From positions 124,001 through 188,000 of the forward strand of contig JAFAZX010000064.1 of the NCBI GenBank assembly GCA_019239425.1: 64,000 nt of DNA, read 5' to 3'. The position numbers and the translations under genes were made by a program. This document shows, in pieces, positions 40,884-49,982 of the stretch (position 1 is the first letter of the stretch; the number at the start of each line of letters is the position of its first letter). The notes beneath the pieces were generated by a model. It was not told the DNA's origin and searched no databases. It saw only the letters and a program-made list of their open reading frames with translations. This DNA comes from Acidobacteriota bacterium. Lineage in GTDB: Bacteria > Acidobacteriota > Blastocatellia > Pyrinomonadales > Pyrinomonadaceae.

Positions 40884-42776
40884 ATGGCTGCATTCTACGA
40901 AACGTTTGCGACCCCGGGCGCGGGTTCACGCGAGTGCGCGCCGGCGGCCTGCCCCGAATGCGGCGGGCTCGAATGCCTCTGCCGGCCGCGCTTCTTCGCC
41001 GGCCAGCTCCTGACGGACGAAGACCTCAACCTGCTCGACCGCTACGTCGTCGAGAAGAGCAAGCTGCACAACCGGCATCTCGTCGGGTGGGGCGTGGTCT
41101 GCGGCCTCGAAGTCGTCTGCAACCCCTGCAACATGGTGACGGTCAGGCCGGGCTACGCGCTCTCGCCCTGCGGCGAAGACATCGTCGTCTGCCGCGAGAC
41201 GGTCGTGGACGTCTGCGCGCTCGTCAACAAGTGCCGGGAGGAGGCGCGCCGCCGCCGCGAGTGCGACCCCTTCGACGCGGGCGCGGGCAACCAGGACTGC
41301 ACGAACCTCGACGAGGAGTGGGTGCTCACCGTCCGCTACGAGGAGAAGCCCTCGCGCGGCGTGACGCCGCTTAAAGGCGGCGGCGCCTCCTCTTCGTGCG
41401 GCTGCGGCTCGGGTTCGGGCTCGTGCGGCTGCGGTTGCAGCGGCGGCTCTCAAGGTTGCGGCTGCGGCGCGCGCGGCGGCGGCAGCGGCAGTAAGAAGAG
41501 CGGCGGCGCGTCGTGCGGCTGCAAGACTTCGCACGCGGGTTCGCGCGGCTCCACGAAGAGCGCGTCGGCGCAGTGCGAGCCGACCGTGACGTGCGAGGGC
41601 TACGTCTTCGAGCTGTGCAAGGTCACGACGAAGATGAAGAACGACGAGAGGGAGCGCAACCTCGGCGCGCTGGCCGACCGCGCGCTGCGCTGCTTCCGCG
41701 ACTTCGTCGACGCGATACCGAAAGAGCCCCCGCCGCAGAGCAACCCGTCGCTCTGGCGGCAATACTGCTGCGACGTGAAGGAGGCGCTGCTCGACTTCCT
41801 CGCCTCGCACCCGGTCTACGACTGCGGCCTCGCCGAGCGGATCGCGCGGTTCACCTGCCCCGAGCTGACGCCGAACAACTCCTCGACCTACGAGCAGATC
41901 GTCAAAGAAGACATCAAGAACAACCTCGGCCCAGTGGCGGCCGAGTACATCCGCTACTGCATGTGCTCGGTGCTGCTGCCGCCGTGCCCCGCGCCCGTGG
42001 AGGACGCGCGCGTGCCGCTCGCGTCCGTCATCATCCGGCGCGCCGACTGCCGCGTCGTGCGCGTCTGCAACCTCAGCTACCGTAAGTTCGTCACAACCTT
42101 CCCGAACTTGCAGTACTGGTTCTCCTTCGTCCCGTTCGTGCGGCAGTTCCGCACCATCCTCGAACGCATCTGCTGCCGCGAGTTCGAGCAGAGGCAGCCG
42201 GGCACCACGACCCAGCCGGGCACCACGACCGTCACCGGGGCGAACGCGACCACACCCGGCGGGCCGACCGCCTACGCCTCACACGCGGCCGCGGCGCCGG
42301 GCGAGACCGAAAAGGTCAACGTCAACGTCAGCGACGGGAAGGGCGGTTCGAACATGTCTTCGCTGGCGGACACGGATTTCGTCAAGATGTTCGCGAGCGC
42401 CTGGGGCCGTAAGAACGAGGACGTGGACGCGCGGACGATGTTCATGGCCGCCCTCGGCTCGCACGACGAGCAGGGCCGCCCCTACATGTCCGAGGCCGAG
42501 ATGAAGAACCCCTTCCTCTTCCTCGCGCTCAACCAGATGGCGCGCCCCGTCATGGCGCGCGTGCCCGACCGGACGCCCGCGGTCGCGAGGGGCGTGGTGA
42601 AGGCCGGCGTCGAGGCGAGCCAGAGGGACTCGAACGTCACACGCGCCGCGGGGGAGAGTCCCGCGGGCGGCGACCTGGAGGAGCTTCGCGCGCAGCTCGC
42701 CGAGCTGCAGGAGACAGTCCGCCGCCAGCAGGAGCGCATCGACGAGCTGGGCGGGAACAGAGGCGGTGTGAGTTAA
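40884..42776 (+). CDS. Cysteine-rich fibre-like eCIS protein
   Basis: A 630-aa protein starting one base after the previous stop. The N-terminus repeats the anchor domain of the first fibre gene (CRPRFFAGQLLTDEDLNLLD, then HLVGWGVVCGLEV) with a Cys-rich lead (CAPAACPECGGLECLC). Residues about 168-215 are an unusual Gly/Cys/Ser stretch (SSCGCGSGSGSCGCGCSGGS and more). Three related Cys-rich segments follow, and residues about 595-625 form a coiled coil (LEELRAQLAELQETVRRQQE). The number of cysteines is far above that of its neighbours and suggests metal binding or disulphide cross-linking. Its exact role is unknown; by position it belongs to the fibre or outer baseplate group. Confidence 0.65.
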   Translation: MAAFYETFATPGAGSRECAPAACPECGGLECLCRPRFFAGQLLTDEDLNLLDRYVVEKSKLHNRHLVGWGVVCGLEVVCNPCNMVTVRPGYALSPCGEDIVVCRETVVDVCALVNKCREEARRRRECDPFDAGAGNQDCTNLDEEWVLTVRYEEKPSRGVTPLKGGGASSSCGCGSGSGSCGCGCSGGSQGCGCGARGGGSGSKKSGGASCGCKTSHAGSRGSTKSASAQCEPTVTCEGYVFELCKVTTKMKNDERERNLGALADRALRCFRDFVDAIPKEPPPQSNPSLWRQYCCDVKEALLDFLASHPVYDCGLAERIARFTCPELTPNNSSTYEQIVKEDIKNNLGPVAAEYIRYCMCSVLLPPCPAPVEDARVPLASVIIRRADCRVVRVCNLSYRKFVTTFPNLQYWFSFVPFVRQFRTILERICCREFEQRQPGTTTQPGTTTVTGANATTPGGPTAYASHAAAAPGETEKVNVNVSDGKGGSNMSSLADTDFVKMFASAWGRKNEDVDARTMFMAALGSHDEQGRPYMSEAEMKNPFLFLALNQMARPVMARVPDRTPAVARGVVKAGVEASQRDSNVTRAAGESPAGGDLEELRAQLAELQETVRRQQERIDELGGNRGGVS

Positions 42777-42821
42777 GGGACGGTCGAGCGAACGAGTAGT
42801 TCGGTCTAAGGAGGTGCGCCG

Positions 42822-45407
42822 GTGACGACGAACCAGACACAGAGGCCGCAGTATTTCGAGGATCAGTACCTCGGCGCGGCCGACCTGACGGCGGCGGTCG
42901 AGTACGCGCGCCTGCAGCAGGCGCGGCACGCGCTCGGCGCACACACCTGGGGCATCGCCGCCGGCCTCCAGTTGACGGAGAAGGCTTCCTTCGCGGGCGG
43001 CGGGCAGGTGGACGTGTACATCCAGCCGGGCTTCGCGTGGGACGGGTTCGGCCGCCCCGTCATCGTGCTCGCGCCTTACAAGCTGACGGGCGAGAAGTTC
43101 AAGTCGTTCGTCTACGACGACGCCACCGACGGGGGCAACCCCGAGGGCCGGCTCGTGGAGGTGTGGCTGCGCTACGTCGAGACGGCGACGCGCGCGCCCG
43201 CGTCCGGCTTCGAAGACTGCTCGCCCTCGGGGAACTTCTCGCGCGTGGATGAGCTGTTCCGGGTCGAGGTGGGCGAGCGGAAGTTCCCCGGCGAGCAGCG
43301 CGCCCCCGTCTCGGTCGGCGGCCGCACGCTGGACGCCGCCGACGTGCCGCACAACTTCGACGCGGCAGTCGGGACGCTCTACGACGCCTCGGTGCCCTAC
43401 CAGTCTTTCCCCGCGGAGGGCGTGCGCGCGAATTGGCTCATCCCCCTCGGCCTCGTGCGCTGGAAGCCAGAGCAGGGCGGGCAGCCCGGCAAGTTCGTCG
43501 CGCGCAACAGCGACGACCTCAAGGCGAGTCGCAGCAAGCGGCACTACATCGGCGTCGTCGCCGAGTCGGTCAGCGCGCCCGACGGCCACGTGCGGCTGCG
43601 CGACCGCGCGAAGGACTACTCGGCCCTTCACTCCGAAGACCTCGTCTGGGTCGAGGGCAGCCTGCGCGTGGAGGGCGACGCCAACCTCTTCGGCGGCGCT
43701 CTGAAGCTGCTCGACGGCACCGGCAAGGATCAGGGCAAGCCGCTCGCCGTCAGCCGACTCGATAAGGACAAGGACAGCAGCACGCTGCGCGTGCAGATCG
43801 GCGCGGCGGACAAGGGTAACAATCATTTCGAGGTCGGCCCCGTCATCGGGAGCGACTTCAAGCCGCGCCTCACCGTCCTCGACAACGGCCAGGTCGGCAT
43901 CGGGACGACCACGCCCAACCGCCTGCTCACGCTACAGGGCGCGGGCGGGGCATACCTCAACCTGAAGACGAACGTCAGCGGGCAAGACTACGAGGTGCTC
44001 CTCGGCGCGGACGGCAACGGCGGCATCGTCTCGACGATGACGAACCACGACCTGCAACTGCGCGCCGGAGGCAACGCCACGAAAGTCACCATCAAGGCGG
44101 ACGGCAGCGTCGGCGTCGGCACGACCACGCCGAACCGCCAGCTCACGCTATTCGGTCAGGCGGGGACATACCTCAACGTGCAGTCCGACTCGGGCGCGCA
44201 CGAAGTCCTGCTCGGCGCGGACGGCAGCGGCGGCATCGTCTCGACGATGACGAACCACGACCTGCAACTGCGCGCCGGAGGCAACGCTACGAAGGTCATC
44301 ATCAAGGCCAACGGCAACGTCGGCATCGGGACGCCCGACCCCCTGACGCAACTCCACGTCGGTGCCACTGCGGTGGGTAAGCTCGGCCCCGTGCTCTCGG
44401 TAATCAATGGCGGGGGCTTCGCGGGCGCGGCGGCGGCGATTGACCTGAGCGGCTATCGGCCGGACCCCAATGCCGCGCCGGCCTCAAGGATTCAGTGCAC
44501 GGACGACGGCAACTTCTCCGCCCACATCGCCTTCAGCACGAAAAGGCCCGGCGGGATGAACAACCCCCTTGAGGAGCGGATGAAGATCAGCGCCAGCGGC
44601 AACGTCGGCATCGGGACTTTTCCAACCCGCGCGAAGCTGGAGGTGGTCGGGAGCCTCAACGACAACGTGGGTCTCTACGGGTATCTGAATGCCGCCGGCA
44701 CGGGGACCACTGGCGTCCCTCAGCTCAACATCCCTTATTCCATCTGGGCCGACTTGCGCGTCGCCGCAGCGGAGTTCAATGCCATGTCCGACGCGCGCAT
44801 CAAGGAGGTCGCGGGGCGCTCGGACGGCGCGGTCGACCTCCGCACGCTGCTCACCCTGGAGGTCACGGACTACCGCTACCGGGACGTCTTCGGGAAGGGC
44901 GGCGGCTCGCACAAGAAGCTCGTCGCGCAGCAGGTCGAGCGGGTCTTCCCGCAGGCCGTCTCGAAGACGAAGGACGTGGTGCCCGACATCTTTCAGGCGG
45001 CGGCGCAGGCGTGCGGCTGGGTCTCGCTCGCGACCGACCTGAAGGCGGGCGAGCGCGTGCGGCTCATCTCCGAGCGGGCCGAGGGCGTCTACGAGGTGCT
45101 CGAAGTTGCCCAGGAAGGGTTCCGCACCGCGTTCGCCCCCGAGGGCGAAACGGTCTTCGTCTACGGCCGTGAGGTGGACGACTTCCGCGTCATCGACTAC
45201 GACGCCGTCTCGATGCTCAACGTCTCGGCCACGCAGCAGCTCAAGCGCGAGAAGGACGAGGAGGTGCGTTCGTTGCGCGCGGAAGTCGCGGGGCTGCGCG
45301 CGGCCAACGACGCGCTCGCGCAGAGGGTGCGGTCGCTGGAAGGGAGTCTCGACCGCGCGCCGGGCGCCGCCGTTGGGGGCGCGTCGAACGGGAACTACAG
45401 ACATTGA
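42822..45407 (+). CDS. Tail fibre with S74 self-cleaving chaperone domain
   Basis: An 861-aa fibre protein from a GTG start after AAGGAGG. Residues about 8-50 are a divergent copy of the anchor domain shared with the two upstream genes (YFEDQYLGAADLTAAVEYAR, HTWGIAAGLQL). Residues about 355-600 have four NG-VGIGT--P repeats; two of them are part of a 72-residue duplication (GGIVSTMTNHDLQLRAGGNA occurs twice, 216 bp apart). The C-terminus from about residue 656 is a peptidase S74 / intramolecular chaperone domain with SDARIKE: Ser656 and Lys661 have the five-residue spacing of the known catalytic Ser-Lys pair. It then ends in a coiled coil. Such domains guide trimer folding and cleave themselves off. 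Confidence 0.82.
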   Translation: MTTNQTQRPQYFEDQYLGAADLTAAVEYARLQQARHALGAHTWGIAAGLQLTEKASFAGGGQVDVYIQPGFAWDGFGRPVIVLAPYKLTGEKFKSFVYDDATDGGNPEGRLVEVWLRYVETATRAPASGFEDCSPSGNFSRVDELFRVEVGERKFPGEQRAPVSVGGRTLDAADVPHNFDAAVGTLYDASVPYQSFPAEGVRANWLIPLGLVRWKPEQGGQPGKFVARNSDDLKASRSKRHYIGVVAESVSAPDGHVRLRDRAKDYSALHSEDLVWVEGSLRVEGDANLFGGALKLLDGTGKDQGKPLAVSRLDKDKDSSTLRVQIGAADKGNNHFEVGPVIGSDFKPRLTVLDNGQVGIGTTTPNRLLTLQGAGGAYLNLKTNVSGQDYEVLLGADGNGGIVSTMTNHDLQLRAGGNATKVTIKADGSVGVGTTTPNRQLTLFGQAGTYLNVQSDSGAHEVLLGADGSGGIVSTMTNHDLQLRAGGNATKVIIKANGNVGIGTPDPLTQLHVGATAVGKLGPVLSVINGGGFAGAAAAIDLSGYRPDPNAAPASRIQCTDDGNFSAHIAFSTKRPGGMNNPLEERMKISASGNVGIGTFPTRAKLEVVGSLNDNVGLYGYLNAAGTGTTGVPQLNIPYSIWADLRVAAAEFNAMSDARIKEVAGRSDGAVDLRTLLTLEVTDYRYRDVFGKGGGSHKKLVAQQVERVFPQAVSKTKDVVPDIFQAAAQACGWVSLATDLKAGERVRLISERAEGVYEVLEVAQEGFRTAFAPEGETVFVYGREVDDFRVIDYDAVSMLNVSATQQLKREKDEEVRSLRAEVAGLRAANDALAQRVRSLEGSLDRAPGAAVGGASNGNYRH

Positions 45408-45424
45408 CTCTTGAGGGAAGGGTA

Positions 45425-45649
45425 ATGATGAGGGGGCAGCTACGGACACGGCTCGAAGAGCTGAGGCAGGAGTTCGGGAACGGGCAGCAGCGCCTGGCGG
45501 AGATCGAGAATCAGGCGGCGCAGCTCAGGCAGACGTTGCTGCGCATCAGCGGCGCGATTCAGGTGCTCGAAGAGCTTTTGCGCGAAGAGCGGGCGGGCGC
45601 GGAGGCCGAGACGACGGCCGCGTCGTCGCTCGCGCTGGAAGAGGTCTGA
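45425..45649 (+). CDS. Small coiled-coil protein
   Basis: A 74-aa protein, almost wholly a coiled coil (RTRLEELRQEFGNGQQRLAE, QLRQTLLRISGAIQVLEELL), with an Ala/Glu-rich tail. Two adjacent ATGs (45425, 45428) follow GAGGGAAGGG. The function is unknown; it sits between the S74 fibre and the tape-measure-like gene and could be a fibre-tape connector or chaperone. Small coiled-coil genes at this place occur in other eCIS loci. Confidence 0.65.
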   Translation: MMRGQLRTRLEELRQEFGNGQQRLAEIENQAAQLRQTLLRISGAIQVLEELLREERAGAEAETTAASSLALEEV

Positions 45650-45654
45650 ACGCT

Positions 45655-47622
45655 ATGACGGTCGTGGCCGAGCGGAAGAGCTTCATCAGCGTCGGGTTGC
45701 TCCGCGCCGTCTACTTCGTGCCTTCGGATCATCCCGCGCCGGACGCGCTCAAAGTGCGACTCGACGACGCGCTCTCGAAGGGGCTGCGTGACGCGCTCGC
45801 CGCCACGGCCTCGCGCCTCTTCAGCGAAGCGGACGAGAGCGTCTGGCTCGTCCGCCGGCTCGACGTGAGTCTCGACGTGAACGCCGCGTGGGGGCGCGAG
45901 GCCATCGCCGCCTCCTGGGCTTCGGAGGCCGCGCGCGCGCTGGGCCGCGACCTGCGCGAAGACGGCGACGCGCGCAACGTCATACGCTTCCCGACGCGCG
46001 CCGCCTACCTCGCCTCCTTCCTGCGCGACCTCTCCGACTCGCGCGCGTGGGGCAAGTGGTACTACCGGAGCTTCGAAGGCCTGCGCGCGCTGCCGCAGAC
46101 GGCGGCGCTGCGCACGGCCGTCTGCGCCGACGCGGACGAAGGTCTCGCCGCGCTCCGGCAGCTCGACCGTCACGAGCGCGCGCAGCTCGTCCGCGCTCTC
46201 TCGCGACAGGACGCGCGGCGTGTGCTTGACGCGCTGGCTTCAGATGGGACTGAGGGCGCGGAGGGCGCGGGCCTCTCGGCTTTGTGGGCCGCGTGGGAAG
46301 AGTCGCAGCTCGGGGCTTCGGCGGGCGAGGAGGAGTCGCACGCGGCGCTGCGCCTCTTCCTCTGCGCGTCCGCGCGCGGCGGGGTCGCACACACCGCGCC
46401 GGGCGACTTGGCGCGCGCATTGGTCAGACTTGCGAGCCTCGTCGGCGAAGACGCAGACCGCGCGCGGGGCGCACTCGACGCGCTGTTTGAGGGCGACCTC
46501 TCGGAGCTGTTCACGACGCTCGGAGCCGCCGACGCCGAAGTGCTGACTCCGCTTGGCCGCTGCTCGGTCGCGCACGTCCGTGAAGTCTTCGACGCGCTGC
46601 GGGCGCGCGGCACGTCCGAGAAGCGCCCCGCACGCACCGAAGGCGAAGGGCCGCGGCACACGCCGTTCGGCGGGCTTCTGATGCTCCTGCCCGCGCTCGA
46701 TGAGCTTCGACTTGACGACGCTGCGGAAGGCTGGCCCGATTTTGAAGAGACGAGCGCGGCGGCCGTGCTGCGTATGCTCGTGCTCTCACACTGCTGCGGC
46801 GGCACGCGCTCGCTCCGGTTCTTCTCCGACCCGCTCTGGCGCGACCTGCTGGCGGCCGGCCATAAGCTCACGCCGCGAGGCGTCGCCGAATGGCAGAGTG
46901 GAGTCGGGCGTGCTCGCGTCGAAAGATTCGAAGAGTTCGTCGCGGAGAGGCAGCGCTCGCTTATGCTCGTGCGCAGCCGCAGGCTGGCGCTCGTCCGCGC
47001 GCGCTCGAAGGGGAAGGGCGTCTGCGTTCTGCTCGACGCAGAGCGCGGCGTCTGGCTGCGCGTCGTCTCCTTCGACGCGCGCAAGCCGGCGGCATGCGTC
47101 GGGCGCATCAGTCACATCATTTCGAAGTTGGCGGAAGTGTCCGGCGAGCCGCCGGTCATCCTCTGCGACGAAGTGTTCGCAGCGGCGCTTTCGTCGCTTG
47201 TGCCCGGCGCGCGCTCGGTCGTGTTCGGCAGCGCGGGGGCCGAGCGGCTTGCGCTCGAAGACCCATCGGTCGCCGAGTCGGGCGCGCGGCGCGCGCGGCT
47301 CGGCGCCGACCTTCTTTACCTCACGCCGCCGCCCGCCTTCGGCCTGCGCGGCCGTCTGCGGCTCGCGCTCGCGACGGCCGCGCAGGGCCTGTTGCGCGCC
47401 TTCTCAGTGCGCATGCCGGGCTTCGCCCTGTCTGGACTCGAATACCTCTACGCGAACTTCCTCGACTGCGGGGCGAGCGTCGAAGACGAAACGGTGCGCC
47501 GTGTCGCGCGGATAGGCCGCCCGCCGCTCAACGTCGTCCTGAGTATGACGGGCGCGGCGCGAGGCTCGCACCGCCTGGGCTGGCTCGACGAGCGGCCGCT
47601 GCAACTGTTCCAGGAGGGATAA
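45655..47622 (+). CDS. Tape-measure-like eCIS protein (Pvc14-type)
   Basis: A 655-aa, mostly helical, Ala/Arg/Leu-rich protein. The N-terminus (FISVGLLRAVYFVPSDHPAP, then LRDALAATASRLF and WLVRRLDVSLDVN) follows the layout of contractile injection system tape-measure proteins: a start strand, a helix and an L-LDV/LDLG block. Its place just before the AAA+ ATPase matches Afp14/Pvc14. The tape measure fixes tube length during assembly. There is no long coiled-coil repeat, and the C-terminal half (residues about 400-640) is unassigned, so the call is moderate. Confidence 0.55.
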   Translation: MTVVAERKSFISVGLLRAVYFVPSDHPAPDALKVRLDDALSKGLRDALAATASRLFSEADESVWLVRRLDVSLDVNAAWGREAIAASWASEAARALGRDLREDGDARNVIRFPTRAAYLASFLRDLSDSRAWGKWYYRSFEGLRALPQTAALRTAVCADADEGLAALRQLDRHERAQLVRALSRQDARRVLDALASDGTEGAEGAGLSALWAAWEESQLGASAGEEESHAALRLFLCASARGGVAHTAPGDLARALVRLASLVGEDADRARGALDALFEGDLSELFTTLGAADAEVLTPLGRCSVAHVREVFDALRARGTSEKRPARTEGEGPRHTPFGGLLMLLPALDELRLDDAAEGWPDFEETSAAAVLRMLVLSHCCGGTRSLRFFSDPLWRDLLAAGHKLTPRGVAEWQSGVGRARVERFEEFVAERQRSLMLVRSRRLALVRARSKGKGVCVLLDAERGVWLRVVSFDARKPAACVGRISHIISKLAEVSGEPPVILCDEVFAAALSSLVPGARSVVFGSAGAERLALEDPSVAESGARRARLGADLLYLTPPPAFGLRGRLRLALATAAQGLLRAFSVRMPGFALSGLEYLYANFLDCGASVEDETVRRVARIGRPPLNVVLSMTGAARGSHRLGWLDERPLQLFQEG

Positions 47623-47628
47623 GCCCGA

Positions 47629-49821
47629 GTGTTTGCTGACGCGGTCGAACACATGCAGTCCGAGCTGAGGCGGCTTGACCTCTTGCTGCACAGGGAGGTG
47701 CTGCGCCTGCGCGCCGCATACGGGCTGAGCCTCGACGAGTTCCGCGGCCTCTACGTCAGCGACGAGCAGGTGGACGCCCTCATCGGCCGCGCCCTGCGCG
47801 AAGGGGGAGCGGCCGAAGACGTGGCGGAGCTGACGGAGCGCGCAGAGCTTCTGCGCGAGGAGGCCGAACAGAAGGGCGCGGGCCTGCCGTGGGCGCGGGT
47901 CGCGTCGGAGTTCGGGCTGTCGCGTTTCGAGCGCGACGTGCTGCTGCTCGCGGTCGCGCCCGAGGTCGAGCCGAAGTACGAGACGATCTACGCCTACCTC
48001 AACAACAACGTGGCGCATAAGTGGCCGACCTTCGAGCTGGCGCTGCGCCTCTTCGCGGGCGAAGCGAACGGGCGTTACACCTTGCGCGCGCACCTCCTGC
48101 CCGACGCCGAACTCTTTCGCGCGGGACTGCTGCGCCCGCTTCCGGGCACGGCCGACCGCGTCACGTGGCTCTCGGGCGGCTTCGCCGCGCACCCCGCGCT
48201 CTCGCTCTTCCTGCTCGGCGCGGACGCGCTGCCGCACTCGCGCTTCATCAAACGCGCGCACGGCCCCGCCGAAGAGATGGCGTCGCACGACTTCGCTTAC
48301 GGCGTGCTGAGCGGTGTCGAAAGACTCTTCCCCGTGGACGGAGAAGGGCGGGACGAAGACGAAGAGCAGGGCGCGGGCGGGCGACGACCTTCGCCTCTGC
48401 TCGTCCTCGAAGGGCCGGCCGGGGCCGGGCGGCTCAAGGCCGCCGCGGCGGCCTGCCGAAGTATGAAGCTCTCGCTCCTGCACGTTGACCTTTCGGCGGC
48501 GCGGGACGCGGGCGAAGCTCTCCCGGCGCTCCTGCGCGAGGGCGTGCTCTTGCAGCGCCTGCGGCGCGCGGGGCTCTACCTCGAACACCTTGAGGCGCTG
48601 GCCGACGGCGAAGGGAACCCCCTGCCGGAAGCGTCGGAAGTCGTCTCGGAGTTGGCCGCGTCCCGCCTGCCCGTCTTCCTCGCGTGCGGCGAAGCCTTCC
48701 CCTGGCGCAAGCTTCTGTCTGGCAGGCGCTACGTCCCGTTCTACTTCTCGGCGCCCGAGTACGAAGAGCGCAAGAGGGTTTGGGAGGAGCAGGCGTCCGC
48801 GCGCGGCCTGAGTCTGCCGGCCGGGGCATCCGCGATACTCGCCGGCCGCTTCGAGCTGACGCCGGGCCGCATCCGCGAGGCGGTCGAGGCCGCGCGCGAC
48901 GCGCACCTCGCGGCGTGCGGCGACGGCGAAGAGACCGTGCTCGAATTCCTGATGGCCGCGGCGCGCGCGCAGTCGGACAGCGGGTTGGGCAAGCTGGCGG
49001 TGAAGGTCTCGGTCAGGCAGGGCTGGGAAGACCTCGTCCTCCCCGACGTGACGCTCAGGCAGGTGAAGGAGGTGGCCGCGGCCGTGCGCCACCGCCAGGT
49101 CGTCTACGGCGAGTGGGGCTTCGGCGAACGCGCCGCCGCCGGGCGCGGGCTGAAGGTGCTCTTCGCGGGCGCGTCGGGGACGGGCAAGACGATGACGGCC
49201 GGCGTCATCGCCTCAGACCTCGGACTCGACCTCTACCGCATCGACCTCGCGGGCGTCGTCAGCAAGTACATCGGCGAGACCGAGAAGAACCTCGACCGCA
49301 TCTTCAACGCCGCGCGCTCGTCGAACGCCATCCTCTTCTTCGACGAGGCCGACGCCCTCTTCGGCAAGCGCTCGGAGGTCAAGGACGCGCACGACCGCTA
49401 CGCCAACATCGAGGTCGCATACCTGCTTCAGAAGATGGAGGAGCACGAAGGTGCCGTCATCCTCGCCAGCAACCTCTCGAAGAACATCGACACGGCCTTC
49501 TCGCGCCGCATGCACTACGTCGTCGAGTTCCCGATGCCGGACGAGACGCACCGCGAGCGGCTCTGGCGCGGCATGTTCCCGGCCAGCGCGCCGCTCGGCC
49601 AGGACGTGGATTTCGCCTTCCTCTCCAAGCAGTTCCCCATCGCGGGCGGCGACATCCGCATCGTCGCGCTCGACGCCGCCTTCCTCGCCGTTTGCGACGG
49701 GCGGCTCATCACCATGCGCCAACTCGTCAGGGCCATGGCGCGGCAGATGACGAAGCAGGGGCGCACGACCTCACCCACGGACTTCAAACAGTACCACCCG
49801 TTGACCGTGCAGGACGTTTAA
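47629..49821 (+). CDS. AAA+ ATPase of the eCIS (Pvc15-like)
   Basis: A 730-aa cytoplasmic ATPase. The N-terminal half (DVLLLAVAPEVEPKYETIYA, then LNNNVAHKWPTFELALRLF) is the family-specific N-terminal part. The C-terminal AAA+ core has Walker A GASGTGKTMT (about residue 515), Walker B ILFFDEADALFGKR (about 565), and the ASNLSKNIDTAFSRRMHYVV sensor/arginine-finger region. Afp15/Pvc15 homologues are needed to load or unfold cargo and for particle assembly. It is the last structural or assembly gene of the array; the cargo genes start about 160 nt later. GTG start, six bases after the previous stop. Confidence 0.9.
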   Translation: MFADAVEHMQSELRRLDLLLHREVLRLRAAYGLSLDEFRGLYVSDEQVDALIGRALREGGAAEDVAELTERAELLREEAEQKGAGLPWARVASEFGLSRFERDVLLLAVAPEVEPKYETIYAYLNNNVAHKWPTFELALRLFAGEANGRYTLRAHLLPDAELFRAGLLRPLPGTADRVTWLSGGFAAHPALSLFLLGADALPHSRFIKRAHGPAEEMASHDFAYGVLSGVERLFPVDGEGRDEDEEQGAGGRRPSPLLVLEGPAGAGRLKAAAAACRSMKLSLLHVDLSAARDAGEALPALLREGVLLQRLRRAGLYLEHLEALADGEGNPLPEASEVVSELAASRLPVFLACGEAFPWRKLLSGRRYVPFYFSAPEYEERKRVWEEQASARGLSLPAGASAILAGRFELTPGRIREAVEAARDAHLAACGDGEETVLEFLMAAARAQSDSGLGKLAVKVSVRQGWEDLVLPDVTLRQVKEVAAAVRHRQVVYGEWGFGERAAAGRGLKVLFAGASGTGKTMTAGVIASDLGLDLYRIDLAGVVSKYIGETEKNLDRIFNAARSSNAILFFDEADALFGKRSEVKDAHDRYANIEVAYLLQKMEEHEGAVILASNLSKNIDTAFSRRMHYVVEFPMPDETHRERLWRGMFPASAPLGQDVDFAFLSKQFPIAGGDIRIVALDAAFLAVCDGRLITMRQLVRAMARQMTKQGRTTSPTDFKQYHPLTVQDV

Positions 49822-49982
49822 GGGGGGACGACAGAATATTGACGGGCGGTGCCAAGTGTTTCAGAATGGCGGGACGAAAAATGTTCTTTGTGCGGCGGGC
49901 AGGTAGTTGGAGGAGCATCGCCTCCAGCTAAGGACTCCGAAAGCTCCGAAGTAGTCGGGGCGCACGAGCCGGGAGTATAACG

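Noticed and set aside
39848..40929. Gly/Pro-rich minus-strand open frames opposite the collagen tract
   Set aside because: They are mirror products of the Gly-X-Y repeat (GGC/GCC-rich DNA reads as Gly/Pro on both strands); the plus-strand gene has the ribosome site, domains and operon context.
49866..49930. Tiny open frame between the ATPase and first cargo gene
   Set aside because: About 20 codons, no ribosome site and no recognisable sequence.
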